DNA from: Nocardiopsis sp. TSRI0078
GTDB lineage: Bacteria; Actinomycetota; Actinomycetes; Streptosporangiales; Streptosporangiaceae
Reading direction: 5' to 3'
Assembly (NCBI RefSeq): GCF_001905145.1
Contig: NZ_LWLB01000006.1
Location: 82,374-146,373, forward strand
Length of the DNA stretch: 64,000 nt
The number at the start of each line of letters is the position of its first letter. The first letter of the stretch is position 1. Position numbers and translations under genes: made by a program. This document shows, one piece after another, positions 17,159 to 26,762 of the stretch. The notes under the pieces were generated by a model that was not told where the DNA came from, searched no databases, and saw only the letters and a list, made by a program, of their open reading frames with translations.

Positions 17159-17985
17159 CAGGACTCCTGGGAGAGACGGTCGGTGTGCGCGGGCGCTGCC
17201 GGAATCCACGAGTCGCGGTAGCGGTCCGGGTCGGCGAGATGGTCGAGCAGGTGGTCCAGCACCTGGCGGCACACGCGTCGATAGCGTGGCGAGCCGACCA
17301 CCGCGATCGCGGCCAGGCCGCCGTCATCCGTCGCGGTGGCGCAGCTCCACAGGCCCTCCTCGCGGGTGCGCCACAGGTAACCGGCCAGAACCCCGTCCAC
17401 CAGGACCCGGTACATCCGCGCCGCGTCCACATCGAGGGCGTCCGCCTGCTCGACGGTGAGCAGCTCCAGGTGCACGCCCGCCTGCGGCGCGGGGGCGGGC
17501 ACCCGCTCGTGCTCCTGGTCGTCGTCGGTGGAGGGCGGCTCGACCGCGTCGATGCGGGGGCGCCCCGGTTTGGCGTCGGGGATCGCGCCGGACCAGCGGG
17601 CGGCGGCGGACTGTCGGGTGATGCCCACCGCGTCCCCGAGGTCGGCGTAGGTGACGGGCGCCTCGCGGCGGTGCCCCGCCCGGATCGCGAGCATGGCGGC
17701 GTGCTCGGCCAGCTCCTCGCGCAGCACCTCGGCCGCCCGCAGGCGGGCCAGGTCGTCGGCGCGGGCCCGCTCGGGGGTGGCCTCCATCGCGCGGCCGGGT
17801 TCGGCGAAGGCGGCCGCGGGGTCCATGGCGTGCGCGGCGCGGCGCACGAGCAGGTGCAGTTCCATCTCGACGCGCGCGTCGGGGTCGGTGAGGGGGTCGC
17901 CGTCCAGGGCGCCAGCCTCGCGCGCATCGGCCAGCCAGAGGAGGGAAGAGGAGGTCTGGCCCTGGTACGCGACCTCGGCGTTCAC
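17158..17985 (-). CDS. Putative HTH regulator divergent from the bacteriocin-like gene
   Basis: I use the GTG at 17985 (275 residues); a TTG at 18030 is possible. A minus-strand TTGACA at 18045-18040 would place transcription start near the GTG. The protein has an acidic/Arg-rich helical first half, a helix-turn-helix-like segment APVTYADLGDAVGITRQSAAARW near the middle, a charged linker with PSTDDDQEHERVPAP, and a C-terminal alpha+beta part (MYRVLVDGVLAGYLWRTREEGLWSC). I do not recognise a named family. Position and orientation suggest control of the divergent secreted-peptide operon, across a lower-GC spacer of about 275 bases (inference). Confidence 0.65.
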   Translation of the reverse strand: MNAEVAYQGQTSSSLLWLADAREAGALDGDPLTDPDARVEMELHLLVRRAAHAMDPAAAFAEPGRAMEATPERARADDLARLRAAEVLREELAEHAAMLAIRAGHRREAPVTYADLGDAVGITRQSAAARWSGAIPDAKPGRPRIDAVEPPSTDDDQEHERVPAPAPQAGVHLELLTVEQADALDVDAARMYRVLVDGVLAGYLWRTREEGLWSCATATDDGGLAAIAVVGSPRYRRVCRQVLDHLLDHLADPDRYRDSWIPAAPAHTDRLSQES

Positions 17986-18260
17986 TTTTCGGTTGCTTTC
18001 GGTTAAAGCTTTGCCAAGGAGTAGAGACAAGTAGAAATAATGTCAACCATGGGGCCACATGTGGTCACTGGTTAAGCTTCTTCTGTTGCGCACATGAGAG
18101 CTTAATTGCCGTTCACCAGAAAATACGATGCACATGACGCCAAGGCCGCGAAGTTGCGGTCACATGCGAACGCCCTTCGTGCATCTGCGGAGGTTGATAC
18201 GGAGTACCTAATCTGTCACTTTCGGTGTTTCCTGGTAACTCTTAGGAAGATGATAGATTA
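17986..18260. promoter_or_regulatory. Low-GC divergent promoter region
   Basis: This spacer is markedly A/T-rich for the window. It contains TTGACA on the minus strand at 18045-18040 and, on the plus strand, short A/T-rich blocks (AAAATACGATG, TTAGGAAGATGATAGATTA) before the ATG at 18261, with TTAGGAAG as a weak RBS. No palindromic operator longer than a few bases was found. Confidence 0.45.
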
Positions 18261-18971
18261 ATGAAATTCGGCGTATTTAAATTTTCCACGGTGCTCCTGG
18301 CACTGGTTTCGACCCTGCTGTACACCTCAGTCCCCGCTTCGGCGACGGCGACCAGCGAGTCGTCCGTGAGCGTGCTCTCCGCACCCAATCCACAAATGGC
18401 CATGGGTCAGCTGGCGAACACGACCGAGACCCTTGAGCAGGCGGAGCAGATCCAGGGGGAGGAGGCCGACTCCTACCTCGCGCAGGCTCGCGGTGAGGTC
18501 GAGGCCGTCGGCACACACGTGCAAGCAAAGGAGGGAGAGAGCGTTGCCTTCGCGGACGGACGCGTCTCCCGCCTGGACGATGGCACGACTCTCGCAGTCT
18601 TCCCGCTGGTAGGAGGTAGTCTCACCAGCAGTGCGCTGACCGTCTCCTTCTCCCCGGCCGGGGACGCCTACGTACACGAGATCCTCCTGCGCGAGATCAG
18701 CTCAACCTCCGGAAGCGTCGAATTCTGGTCCGGCGGAGAGAAGGTCGTCGACCAGGTGGTCGAGTCGAACATGCCCTCGACCCAGGGATGGTCTGAGTTC
18801 ATCGACTGCCTGAACAGCTCGGGTGCGGCCTCCTGGGTGGTCACCGCAATTACCATTGCCTGTGCTGCTGCCTGTGCGGTCACGGCCGGGGCCGCATGTA
18901 TCGCATGTATTGCTGCCGCTGCGGGTACGACTGGTGGCGTGGTCGGTTACTGCATCAACGAAGGATGGTAG
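18261..18971 (+). CDS. Secreted precursor with C-terminal Cys-rich hydrophobic domain (halocin C8-like bacteriocin candidate)
   Basis: The 236-residue protein has a Sec signal (cleavage likely after VPASA, about residue 28), a polar, acidic middle (residues 30-175: ETLEQAEQIQGEEADSYLAQ, then a beta-rich part FADGRVSRLDDGTTLAVFPLVGG) and a sharply different C-terminal ~60 residues (W177-W236). That tail is glycine/alanine-rich, hydrophobic and holds six Cys (IDC, IAC, AAC, GAAC, IAC, GYC). This precursor plan matches halocin C8-type bacteriocins, where a long proregion is removed to release a Cys-rich hydrophobic peptide. Codon use is less GC-biased than neighbours, suggesting transfer. The small membrane protein 21 bases downstream may give immunity. 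Activity is inferred only. Confidence 0.6.
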   Translation: MKFGVFKFSTVLLALVSTLLYTSVPASATATSESSVSVLSAPNPQMAMGQLANTTETLEQAEQIQGEEADSYLAQARGEVEAVGTHVQAKEGESVAFADGRVSRLDDGTTLAVFPLVGGSLTSSALTVSFSPAGDAYVHEILLREISSTSGSVEFWSGGEKVVDQVVESNMPSTQGWSEFIDCLNSSGAASWVVTAITIACAAACAVTAGAACIACIAAAAGTTGGVVGYCINEGW

Positions 18972-18992
18972 AGGAGAGGAGGTGATTGGCAA

Positions 18993-19202
18993 ATGAAGGA
19001 TCGCCTCTCCCATTTCGGCTTCGCTGTTCTGGTGTCCTGTAGTGTTCTCTTCGCTGCGTATGCACCCTTCCAGTGGTCGGGAATTGTCGGCTATGCGGTC
19101 GCTGCAGCCGCCCTGATCATCTGGGCTTACTACGCAGGAGGAAAGTACCAGGAGCACAGAGCAAAGAAGCGGATGGCGATGAATTCGTCGCACTCCTCGT
19201 GA
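18993..19202 (+). CDS. Small two-helix membrane protein, immunity-like
   Basis: The 69-residue product has two membrane helices (about residues 8-24 and 28-47) and a basic C-terminal tail (GGKYQEHRAKKRMAM) that should face the cytoplasm. A GAGGAGAGGAGG box lies 9 bases before the ATG, the best RBS in this region. It starts 21 bases after the Cys-rich precursor and ends at a terminator, so the two form a bicistron. Small basic two-helix proteins beside peptide bacteriocins often confer self-protection; this is inference from position and shape. Confidence 0.6.
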   Translation: MKDRLSHFGFAVLVSCSVLFAAYAPFQWSGIVGYAVAAAALIIWAYYAGGKYQEHRAKKRMAMNSSHSS

Positions 19203-19253
19203 GGCTAAGCGCTCGGTAGTCACCAAGGAGTTACGGCGAACGCCAAGTCGCCT

Positions 19254-19318
19254 GCCCCGCCCGGAGAACCGGGCGGGGCTCTCGTGTTCCCTGGGCTTCC
19301 AACTGCCGTGATACGCGT
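19254..19318 (+). terminator. Terminator of the bacteriocin-like bicistron, overlapping a dispersed repeat
   Basis: GCCCCGCCCGG (19254-19264) and CCGGGCGGGGC (19269-19279) form a perfect stem around AGAA. Bases 19271-19318 are the second copy of the 48-bp repeat at 11538-11585 (40/48 identical) and end with the palindrome ATACGCGTAT. Confidence 0.8.
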
Positions 19319-19330
19319 ATTGGCCTGGTG

Positions 19331-19359
19331 CTCCCGAAGCTACGGCGAGGGGCAAAGTA
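19331..19359 (+). repeat. Exact 29-bp copy of the 13587-13615 element
   Basis: CTCCCGAAGCTACGGCGAGG continues to GGCAAAGTA and is identical over 29 bases to the left arm and loop of the inverted repeat at 13578-13645. Here the matching right arm is missing. Confidence 0.8.
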
Positions 19360-19378
19360 GCGGACGCTGCCAGCGATG

Positions 19379-19434
19379 TACCGGTGTGTCAGCCCACCGG
19401 TACACCGGTGTATTGGTGTGCCGGTCCACCGGCG
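19379..19434. repeat. Cluster of ACCGGT/CACCGG short repeats
   Basis: Within 56 bases ACCGGTGT or CCACCGG recur five times, several as ACCGGT palindromes, giving multiple alternative hairpins. Read on the minus strand it would encode PVYRW/PVHRW repeats, but no gene context supports translation. The remaining part of 19203-19796 contains no convincing gene. Confidence 0.45.
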
Positions 19435-19625
19435 CTGTAGGGGTGTTGGGCCTGGCCAGCCCGGTAGGGGAGCGAGGCGCCTCCTGGGCGCCCCGCAGGG
19501 CAGGGTCCGGCCTTCCCGGTGCGCCGGGCCCCGCCTCGGGGGCATCGCCGGGTCGTGCGCGGTTCTCCCCACGGAGACGTCCTACCTTTGCCGCCCCGCT
19601 GTGCGCGGCTCCCGCACCGGCACGG

Positions 19626-19713
19626 GCGTGACCGTTCCGTGATCTCCGGGGCGTTCTCCCGCCAACGGCTGTAGCTTTCCTCCTCGCCCCCTTTTGGCGA
19701 GACGTTGCGTCTC
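19626..19713 (-). repeat. Third GCTACAGCCGTTGGCGG copy and second GAGACG hairpin
   Basis: On the minus strand 19686-19626 is closely similar to 15524-15582 (GAGGAGGA.., GCTACAGCCGTTGGCGG, ATCACGG, GGTCACG). Just beyond, 19699-19713 repeats the GAGACG-TTG-CGTCTC hairpin of 16302-16316. Confidence 0.6.
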
Positions 19714-19796
19714 GGCTCCGGTGAGGCCCACTTGCCGGAGGCCAGAACCGGGCCAAACCAGCAGCGGACGAGCACATTCCGACGCCACGGCGGTGC

Positions 19797-20580
19797 TCAC
19801 TCAGCACCCTCCATCTCTCGGGCCCGTTGCCGCCAGTGTTCGGCTTCCTGCACCCGCCCCGCCTTCCCCAGCGAGATCCCGAGGTTGACCATCGCGTTGG
19901 TGTGGTCCTGTTCGGCCAAGGAGCGCCAGGCTGCTCCGGTGATGTCGGCCCGTCCGGCACGGTAGGCCGTGACACCGATGGTGAAGCGGTCCTGGTCGGT
20001 GGCCATATCCAGGGCCGTGCGCCACACCGCTTCGGGCAGGGGGTCCTGAGTGGTGAGGTAATCGAAGGCCCGCCACCGGCGGCCTTCGTGGTCGGCGGGC
20101 ACCAGCAGCACGGCTTGGCCACTGCGTGGTCGGGTGGCCCATGCCCAGGCCTGGTCGGTCTCCTCGGGCAGGGGCGGCGGGTGGGGCAGGTAAGCGGTGT
20201 GGGCGGTGTGGAGCTGTTCTCGGGTCAGTGGGCTCGACACCCCAGCCTGGGCCAGGCCCATCACTGCGGCCACCAGCGCGTACCCGCGTGGGTGGCCGCT
20301 GTCGGGACCGCTTTCCCAGGCCTGTTGCAGGTGGGGCCCGCGGCCAGCTGCTCAGCCACCCCGAAGCGCTCATCGGCGGCGGCCCGGACCAGGCGCTCAT
20401 CGTCGCTGGCGCGGGCACGCTCACGCTCTTGCCGGCTCCAGTTACGCCGGACGGTGACCGGTGGGGTTTTGAGCGCCGCATAGCCCACCCCCTCGGCGGC
20501 AGGGGTGTGGTCGGTAGTGCTCGGGCGTAGAGCCTCCAGCCGTTCCCGGCGGATGGTGGCGGCCACCACCGCGCCGGCGG
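19797..20580 (-). pseudogene. TPR/Sel1-like protein remnant, 5' truncated and frameshifted
   Basis: The 3' part encodes QAWESGPDSGHPRGYALVAAV..., then a domain ending in TPR/Sel1-like units (AMVNLGISLGKAGRVQEAEHWRQRA). The 5' part (IRRERLEALRPSTTDHTPAA...DERFGVAEQLAAGP) is in another frame. The two join if one C is restored to the C run opposite 20333-20336, after which HLQQAWESG follows directly. No start codon or upstream domain is present before the ABC gene begins, so the gene is also truncated. The family consists of large repeat-containing regulators or peptidase-linked proteins in Actinobacteria. Confidence 0.65.
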
Positions 20581-20680
20581 CACCTCCCGCCCGTGGACGG
20601 TTCCGGCCCGCGGACGGCTGCGGACGGCCGGCGGAAAATGGGTGGCCCCTCCGCGCCGCCCTGGTTACAGTCCGGAGACT

Positions 20681-22423
20681 GTGCGCACACTTCCCCAGCC
20701 CACCGGCGTTCCCGAACACCGGTCGGCCGACCGGTTCCTGTGGTGGCTCGCCCTGGGTGAGCGGCGCGCGCTGCTGTGGTCGGGGACGGCCACGGGCGCC
20801 TTCATGGTCACCGGCGTGCTCATCTCCGCCACGCTCGGCGCCGCACTCGACTCCGGGCTCGTCCGAGGGGACATGGGGGCCCTGCTCGGCTGGTCGGGCG
20901 TCCTCACCGCGCTGGTCGGGGCCGCCGTCGTGCTGGTCCCCGTCGCCCACCGCGCCGAGTGCTTCAACTGGTACGCCTCCGCCTACCGGACCATCCAGGC
21001 GGTCACGGAGCACTCCGTACGCATGGGACCCACGCTCACCCGGCGCCTGCCCTCGGGCGAGGTCGTGGCGGTGGGCACCGAGGACATCGACCGCATCGGC
21101 GGCTTCTACGAGCAGGCGGGGCAGATCCTGTCCTCCCTCGTGGCGGTGGCCGCGGTCAGCGCGCTGATGCTCACCTCGCACGCCGCGTTCGGCCTGGTCG
21201 TCCTGGTGGCGGTACCGCTCATCATGGCGGGGATGGTCCCCCTGCTGCGCCTGTTCTCCCAGCGGCAGGAGCACCAGCGCGACCGCCAGGCCGAACTCAC
21301 CACCCTGGCCACCGACCTGGTGGCGGGCCTGCGCGTGCTGCGGGGTGTGGGCGGCGAGCGCACCGTGGACCACCGCTACCGGGCCGCCTCGCGAAGGGTC
21401 CGTGCCGCCGCCATGCGCGTGGGCTGGGCGGACGCCGCGCTGAACGCCGTGCGCGAACTCCTGCCGGGCCTGCTGCTGGTCGGGATCGTCTGGTACGGCG
21501 CGCGCCTGGCCCTGGCCGGGGAGATCACCGTCGGCCAGCTCGTCGCCTTCTACGGCTACACCGGCACGCTGTCCGCGACGGTGCGCCACCTGATGCACGC
21601 CCTGTCCCTGCTCGTCTCCGCCCGCGTGGCCGCGGGGCGCGTGGTGCGCGTGCTGGGCCTGGAGCACGACCACCCCGACCCCGGGCACCCCGAGCGGGAA
21701 CCGGCCGGCCCCTGCGACCTGCACGACCCGGGCAGCGGCGTGACCGTCGCCGCACGGCGCGTCACGGGCGTGGTCTGCGCCGACCCCGCCGACGCCACCG
21801 CCGTCGCCGAGCGGCTGGGCCGCTACCGGGACGAGGAGGGCGCGGACGCGGTGCTCGTCGCCGGCTCCACGGGCCGGACCGTGCGCCTGCGGGACCTGCC
21901 CCGCGCATGGGTGCGCCGCCACGTCCTCGTCGCCTCCAACGACGCGCACCTGTTCTCCGGAACGCTGCGCGAGGAGCTGTCCCCGGACCACGGCGTCTCC
22001 GACGAGCGCCTCGCCGAGGTCGTGCGCGCCGCGCACGCCGACGACGTGGTGCGCCAGTCCGCAGCCGGACTGGACGCGCTGCTCACCGAGCGCGGCCGCG
22101 AGTACTCCGGCGGCCAGCAGCAGCGGCTCCGCCTGGCCCGCGCCCTGGCGCTGGACCCGGAGTTCCTGCTACTCGTGGAGCCCGCCTCGGCCGTGGACGC
22201 CCACTCCGAGGCCGCCATCGCCGCACGGCTGCCCGTGGAGCGCGCGGGCCGCACGACCGCCCTGGTCACCACCAGTCCCCTGCTGCTCGACCACACCGAC
22301 CGCGTGCAGTACGTCGAGGAGGGCCGCCTCGTGGCCGAGGGCGTCCACCGGGAACTCCTCGCCACGTGCGACCGCTACGCCGCCACCGTCCTGCGCGCCG
22401 TCCCCACGGAGGGGAAGACATGA
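20681..22423 (+). CDS. Heterodimeric ABC exporter subunit A (degenerate Walker A/B, intact signature)
   Basis: The 580-residue half-transporter has an N-terminal six-helix exporter domain (residues ~20-310) and a C-terminal nucleotide-binding domain. The NBD retains the signature YSGGQQQRLRLARAL but has no GxxGxGKS/T Walker A (the position reads VTGVVCADPADATAV), and Walker B is LLLVEPASAVD, with the catalytic Glu changed. It therefore supplies only the signature half of one ATP site. I use the GTG at 20681 (GGAG 4 bases upstream). Its stop overlaps the start of subunit B by 4 bases (ATGA), so the two are made together. Confidence 0.85.
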   Translation: MRTLPQPTGVPEHRSADRFLWWLALGERRALLWSGTATGAFMVTGVLISATLGAALDSGLVRGDMGALLGWSGVLTALVGAAVVLVPVAHRAECFNWYASAYRTIQAVTEHSVRMGPTLTRRLPSGEVVAVGTEDIDRIGGFYEQAGQILSSLVAVAAVSALMLTSHAAFGLVVLVAVPLIMAGMVPLLRLFSQRQEHQRDRQAELTTLATDLVAGLRVLRGVGGERTVDHRYRAASRRVRAAAMRVGWADAALNAVRELLPGLLLVGIVWYGARLALAGEITVGQLVAFYGYTGTLSATVRHLMHALSLLVSARVAAGRVVRVLGLEHDHPDPGHPEREPAGPCDLHDPGSGVTVAARRVTGVVCADPADATAVAERLGRYRDEEGADAVLVAGSTGRTVRLRDLPRAWVRRHVLVASNDAHLFSGTLREELSPDHGVSDERLAEVVRAAHADDVVRQSAAGLDALLTERGREYSGGQQQRLRLARALALDPEFLLLVEPASAVDAHSEAAIAARLPVERAGRTTALVTTSPLLLDHTDRVQYVEEGRLVAEGVHRELLATCDRYAATVLRAVPTEGKT

Positions 22424-24240
22424 CCCGGACCGCCGACCGCGCCGAGCCCGCCGGTACGGCCGGAGCACCGCGGGAGTACCACACGACCGGGCTGCCGGTC
22501 GCGTCCGTGCCCACCGCGTGGGCCCGACTGCGCCGCGCCGGGCGGGAGCACGGTGCCCAGTTCTCCGTCGTCGCGGCCCTGTACGGTCTGGCCGCGCTCA
22601 TGGCGCTGGCCTCACCGTGGATCCTCGGCATGATCATCGACACCGTGCGGGCGGAGGGGGCCTCCTCGCGCATCGACGTGCTCGCCGCGCTGATCGTCGT
22701 GTCGCTGGTGCTGCACGCCGGGTTCACCCTGGCGTCCGTGGCGGCCTCGATCCGCTTCGGCGAGACCGTGCTGGCGGAGCTGCGCGAGGAGTTCGTGCGC
22801 GCGGTGCTCCGGCTTCCGCTGGGGGTGGTGGAACGCGCGGGCACGGGCGACCTCGTGGCGCGCACCGGTCGCGACATCGGCCACCTGAGCCACACCGTGC
22901 GCTTCTCGGTGCCGGTGATGGCGGTCAGCGCGGTGACCCTGGTGATCGTCGTCGCGGCGATGGCCGTCCTGCATCCGGCCCTGCTCCTGGCGTGGGCGCC
23001 GTCCCTGGTGGTGCTGTGGGTGTCCACGCGCTGGTACGCCCGCAGGGCGCCGAACGGGTACGTGCGTGAGCTGGCCACCTACTCGGATCTGACCCAGGGC
23101 GTGACCGACACCGTGGAGGGCGCGCACACGATCGAGGCGCTGGGTCGGCAGGCCCGCCAGATCGCGCTCAACGAGCGGCGGGTGGGCCGCGCCTACGCGG
23201 CGGAGCGGTACACGCTGTGGCTGCGGTGCGTCTGGTACCCGCCGCTGGAGGTCGGGTACATGTTCCCGATCGCCCTGACCTTCCTGGTGGCGGGACTGCT
23301 GTACGTGGACGGTTCGCTGAGCCTGGGGGAGATCGCCACGGCGGTCTTCCTCAGCAGGCAGATGGGGCGCCCGGTGGACCAGCTGCTGGACCAGGTGGAC
23401 AGCCTGATGATGGGGTTCACGAGTCTGCGCAGGCTGCTGGGCGTGGAGCTCGCCGAGGAGCCCTCCGCGTCGGACGCGCCCTCCACCGGGAGGCCGGGGG
23501 AAGTCCGGTTGGAGGACGTGCGGTTCGCCTACACGGACGTGGAGGTGCTGCACGGGGTCGACCTCGTCCTGCGACCCGGGGAGCGCCTGGCCGTGGTGGG
23601 ACCGAGCGGCGCGGGCAAGTCGACCCTGGGCAAGCTGGTCGCCGGTGTGCACCCGCCGACGTCGGGGAGCGTACGCGTGAGCGGGGTGTCCATGTCGGGG
23701 CTGGCTCCCGAGGCGCGGCGCGGACGGGCGATCATGCTGAGCCAGGAGAGCCACATGTTCCGGGGGACGGTCGCCGAGAACCTGGCGCTGGCGCTGGACC
23801 TGCCCGAGGGAGCCGCGGAGGTGGACCGGGGGCACCTGTGGGAGGCGCTGGCCGCCGTGGACGCCGACGACTGGGTGCGCTCGCTGCCCGACGGGCTGGA
23901 CACCCGGGTGGGTTCGGGCAACGCCGCGCTGGACCCGGCCCGCGTGCAGCAGCTCGCCCTGGCCCGCGTGGTGCTGGCCGATCCCGACGTGCTGGTGCTG
24001 GACGAGGCGACCTCCCTGATGGACCCGCGCTCGGCCCGCCACCTGGAGCGCTCCCTGGCGGGGGTGCTGTCGGGCCGCACGGTGGTGGCCATCGCGCACC
24101 GGCTGCACACCGCGCACGACGCCGACCGGATCGCGGTGGTGGAGGACGGCCTGATCAGCGAGCTGGGCGGCCACGACGAGCTGACCGCCCGCGGGGGCTC
24201 CTACGCCTCCCTGTGGCGCGCCTGGCACGGCGAGGACTGA
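22420..24240 (+). CDS. Heterodimeric ABC exporter subunit B (intact Walker A/B, degenerate signature)
   Basis: The 606-residue partner has six membrane helices (FSVVAALYGLAALMALASPW to about residue 330) and an NBD with Walker A GPSGAGKST, Walker B VLVLDEATSLMD and the H-loop IAHRL. The signature is replaced by ALDPARVQQLALARV in place of LSGGQ. With subunit A this makes exactly one complete composite ATP site and one dead site, the extreme of a known asymmetric type. Substrate unknown; the class exports drugs, lipids or peptides. There is no evidence linking it to the bacteriocin-like locus 1.5 kb upstream, though that would be functionally attractive. Confidence 0.88.
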   Translation: MTRTADRAEPAGTAGAPREYHTTGLPVASVPTAWARLRRAGREHGAQFSVVAALYGLAALMALASPWILGMIIDTVRAEGASSRIDVLAALIVVSLVLHAGFTLASVAASIRFGETVLAELREEFVRAVLRLPLGVVERAGTGDLVARTGRDIGHLSHTVRFSVPVMAVSAVTLVIVVAAMAVLHPALLLAWAPSLVVLWVSTRWYARRAPNGYVRELATYSDLTQGVTDTVEGAHTIEALGRQARQIALNERRVGRAYAAERYTLWLRCVWYPPLEVGYMFPIALTFLVAGLLYVDGSLSLGEIATAVFLSRQMGRPVDQLLDQVDSLMMGFTSLRRLLGVELAEEPSASDAPSTGRPGEVRLEDVRFAYTDVEVLHGVDLVLRPGERLAVVGPSGAGKSTLGKLVAGVHPPTSGSVRVSGVSMSGLAPEARRGRAIMLSQESHMFRGTVAENLALALDLPEGAAEVDRGHLWEALAAVDADDWVRSLPDGLDTRVGSGNAALDPARVQQLALARVVLADPDVLVLDEATSLMDPRSARHLERSLAGVLSGRTVVAIAHRLHTAHDADRIAVVEDGLISELGGHDELTARGGSYASLWRAWHGED

Positions 24241-24268
24241 CCTTCTCCCCGGCCGGACCCGGCGGGCC

Positions 24269-24506
24269 TCAGGCCGACCACTGGTCGGGGCCGGGGGACC
24301 CGGACGTGTCGAGCTCGACGTCGAAGGGCTCGGGCATGCGGGTCTTCTCGCCGAAGTCCACGGTCGTGGCGTGGTTGTACCGGCCGTTGCCCGGCTGCTC
24401 GTAGAGCGTGACCGAGGGCCCCGTCTCGTCCCAGGGCGTCGATCAGCAGGTAGTCCCATCGCGACGGCCCCACCGCCGGGGCGGCTTCCTGCACAGCCGG
24501 ACTCAT
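24269..24506 (-). pseudogene. Remnant of a Uma2-type (DUF820) nuclease-like gene
   Basis: An ATG at 24506 with an AGGTGCGAGG box opens MSPAVQEAAPAVGPSRWDYLL..., but the frame then slips. In another frame the end reads VTLYEQPGNGRYNHATTVDF and PEPFDVELDTSG, typical of the C terminus of Uma2 family PD-(D/E)XK proteins. The central catalytic domain (about 120 residues) is missing. The remnant probably arose by deletion between two parts of one gene. Confidence 0.55.
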
Positions 24507-24637
24507 TTCGCCTCGCACCTTTCGAACAAGGCCGCGCTGACGCTCCGTGCGCCCGTCCGCCCGACACTTCGCGGACCAACTCCGGCTTTCCGCGAAGGAC
24601 AGTGCCGACCTTGCCCGTTTGGCCTGGAAACAGCGAA

Positions 24638-24665
24638 ACCGGGCGACCCCGAAGGGCCGCCCGGT
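24638..24665 (-). terminator. Terminator downstream of groEL
   Basis: ACCGGGCG and CGCCCGGT pair across GACCCCGAAGGGC; on the minus strand the stem is followed by TTTCG. It is 73 bases past the groEL stop. Confidence 0.65.
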
Positions 24666-24737
24666 CGTCGCGGGCGAGGTCGCGTATCCGGACCTCAGAC
24701 GCCTGCGGGCCCGAGGGCCCGAGGTCGCACGGACCTG

Positions 24738-26521
<1,784 letters not shown>

Positions 26522-26533
26522 CCAGATCCATTT

Positions 26534-26560
26534 TTAGCACTCGACCCCCGAGAGTGCAAA
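26534..26560. promoter_or_regulatory. CIRCE element 2 (HrcA operator, one mismatch)
   Basis: TTAGCACTC-N9-GAGTGCAAA differs from the consensus at a single base in the right arm and lies 12 bases upstream of element 1. Twin CIRCE elements occur before groEL genes in other actinomycetes. Confidence 0.93.
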
Positions 26561-26683
26561 CGATGTGGTCACGATTTCCCCCGCACCCATTCCAGCATCT
26601 ACCTGCACGAACACCACATGGAACCCCGGTTTTCCGCGCTCAGCGGACAGCGGACCGGGAGAACCGGGCCGAATCCGCCCGGC

Positions 26684-26716
26684 GGGGAGGCCGACGGGCT
26701 CCCCGCCGGCCTCCCC
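26684..26716 (-). terminator. Terminator of the ABC-2 operon
   Basis: GGGGAGGCCG pairs with CGGCCTCCCC around a GC-rich loop, 46 bases past the permease stop on the minus strand. No long U tract. Confidence 0.6.
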
Positions 26717-26762
26717 TCGGCACCGCGTGTCGACGGCCCCGGGCCGGGGTCCGGAGCCGGGA

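Noticed and set aside
18261..19202. Reading the Cys-rich protein as a lanthipeptide precursor
   Set aside because: No LanB/C/M or other modification enzyme is nearby, and the precursor has a Sec signal and a very long proregion, unlike lanthipeptides.
19379..19434. CRISPR array from the ACCGGT repeats
   Set aside because: Repeats are only 6-8 bases, with irregular spacing of a few bases and no spacers of constant length.
20776..24240. Single 1154-residue frame spanning both ABC genes
   Set aside because: The first part is a shadow frame of subunit A; the real subunit B starts at 22420 with ATGA overlap.
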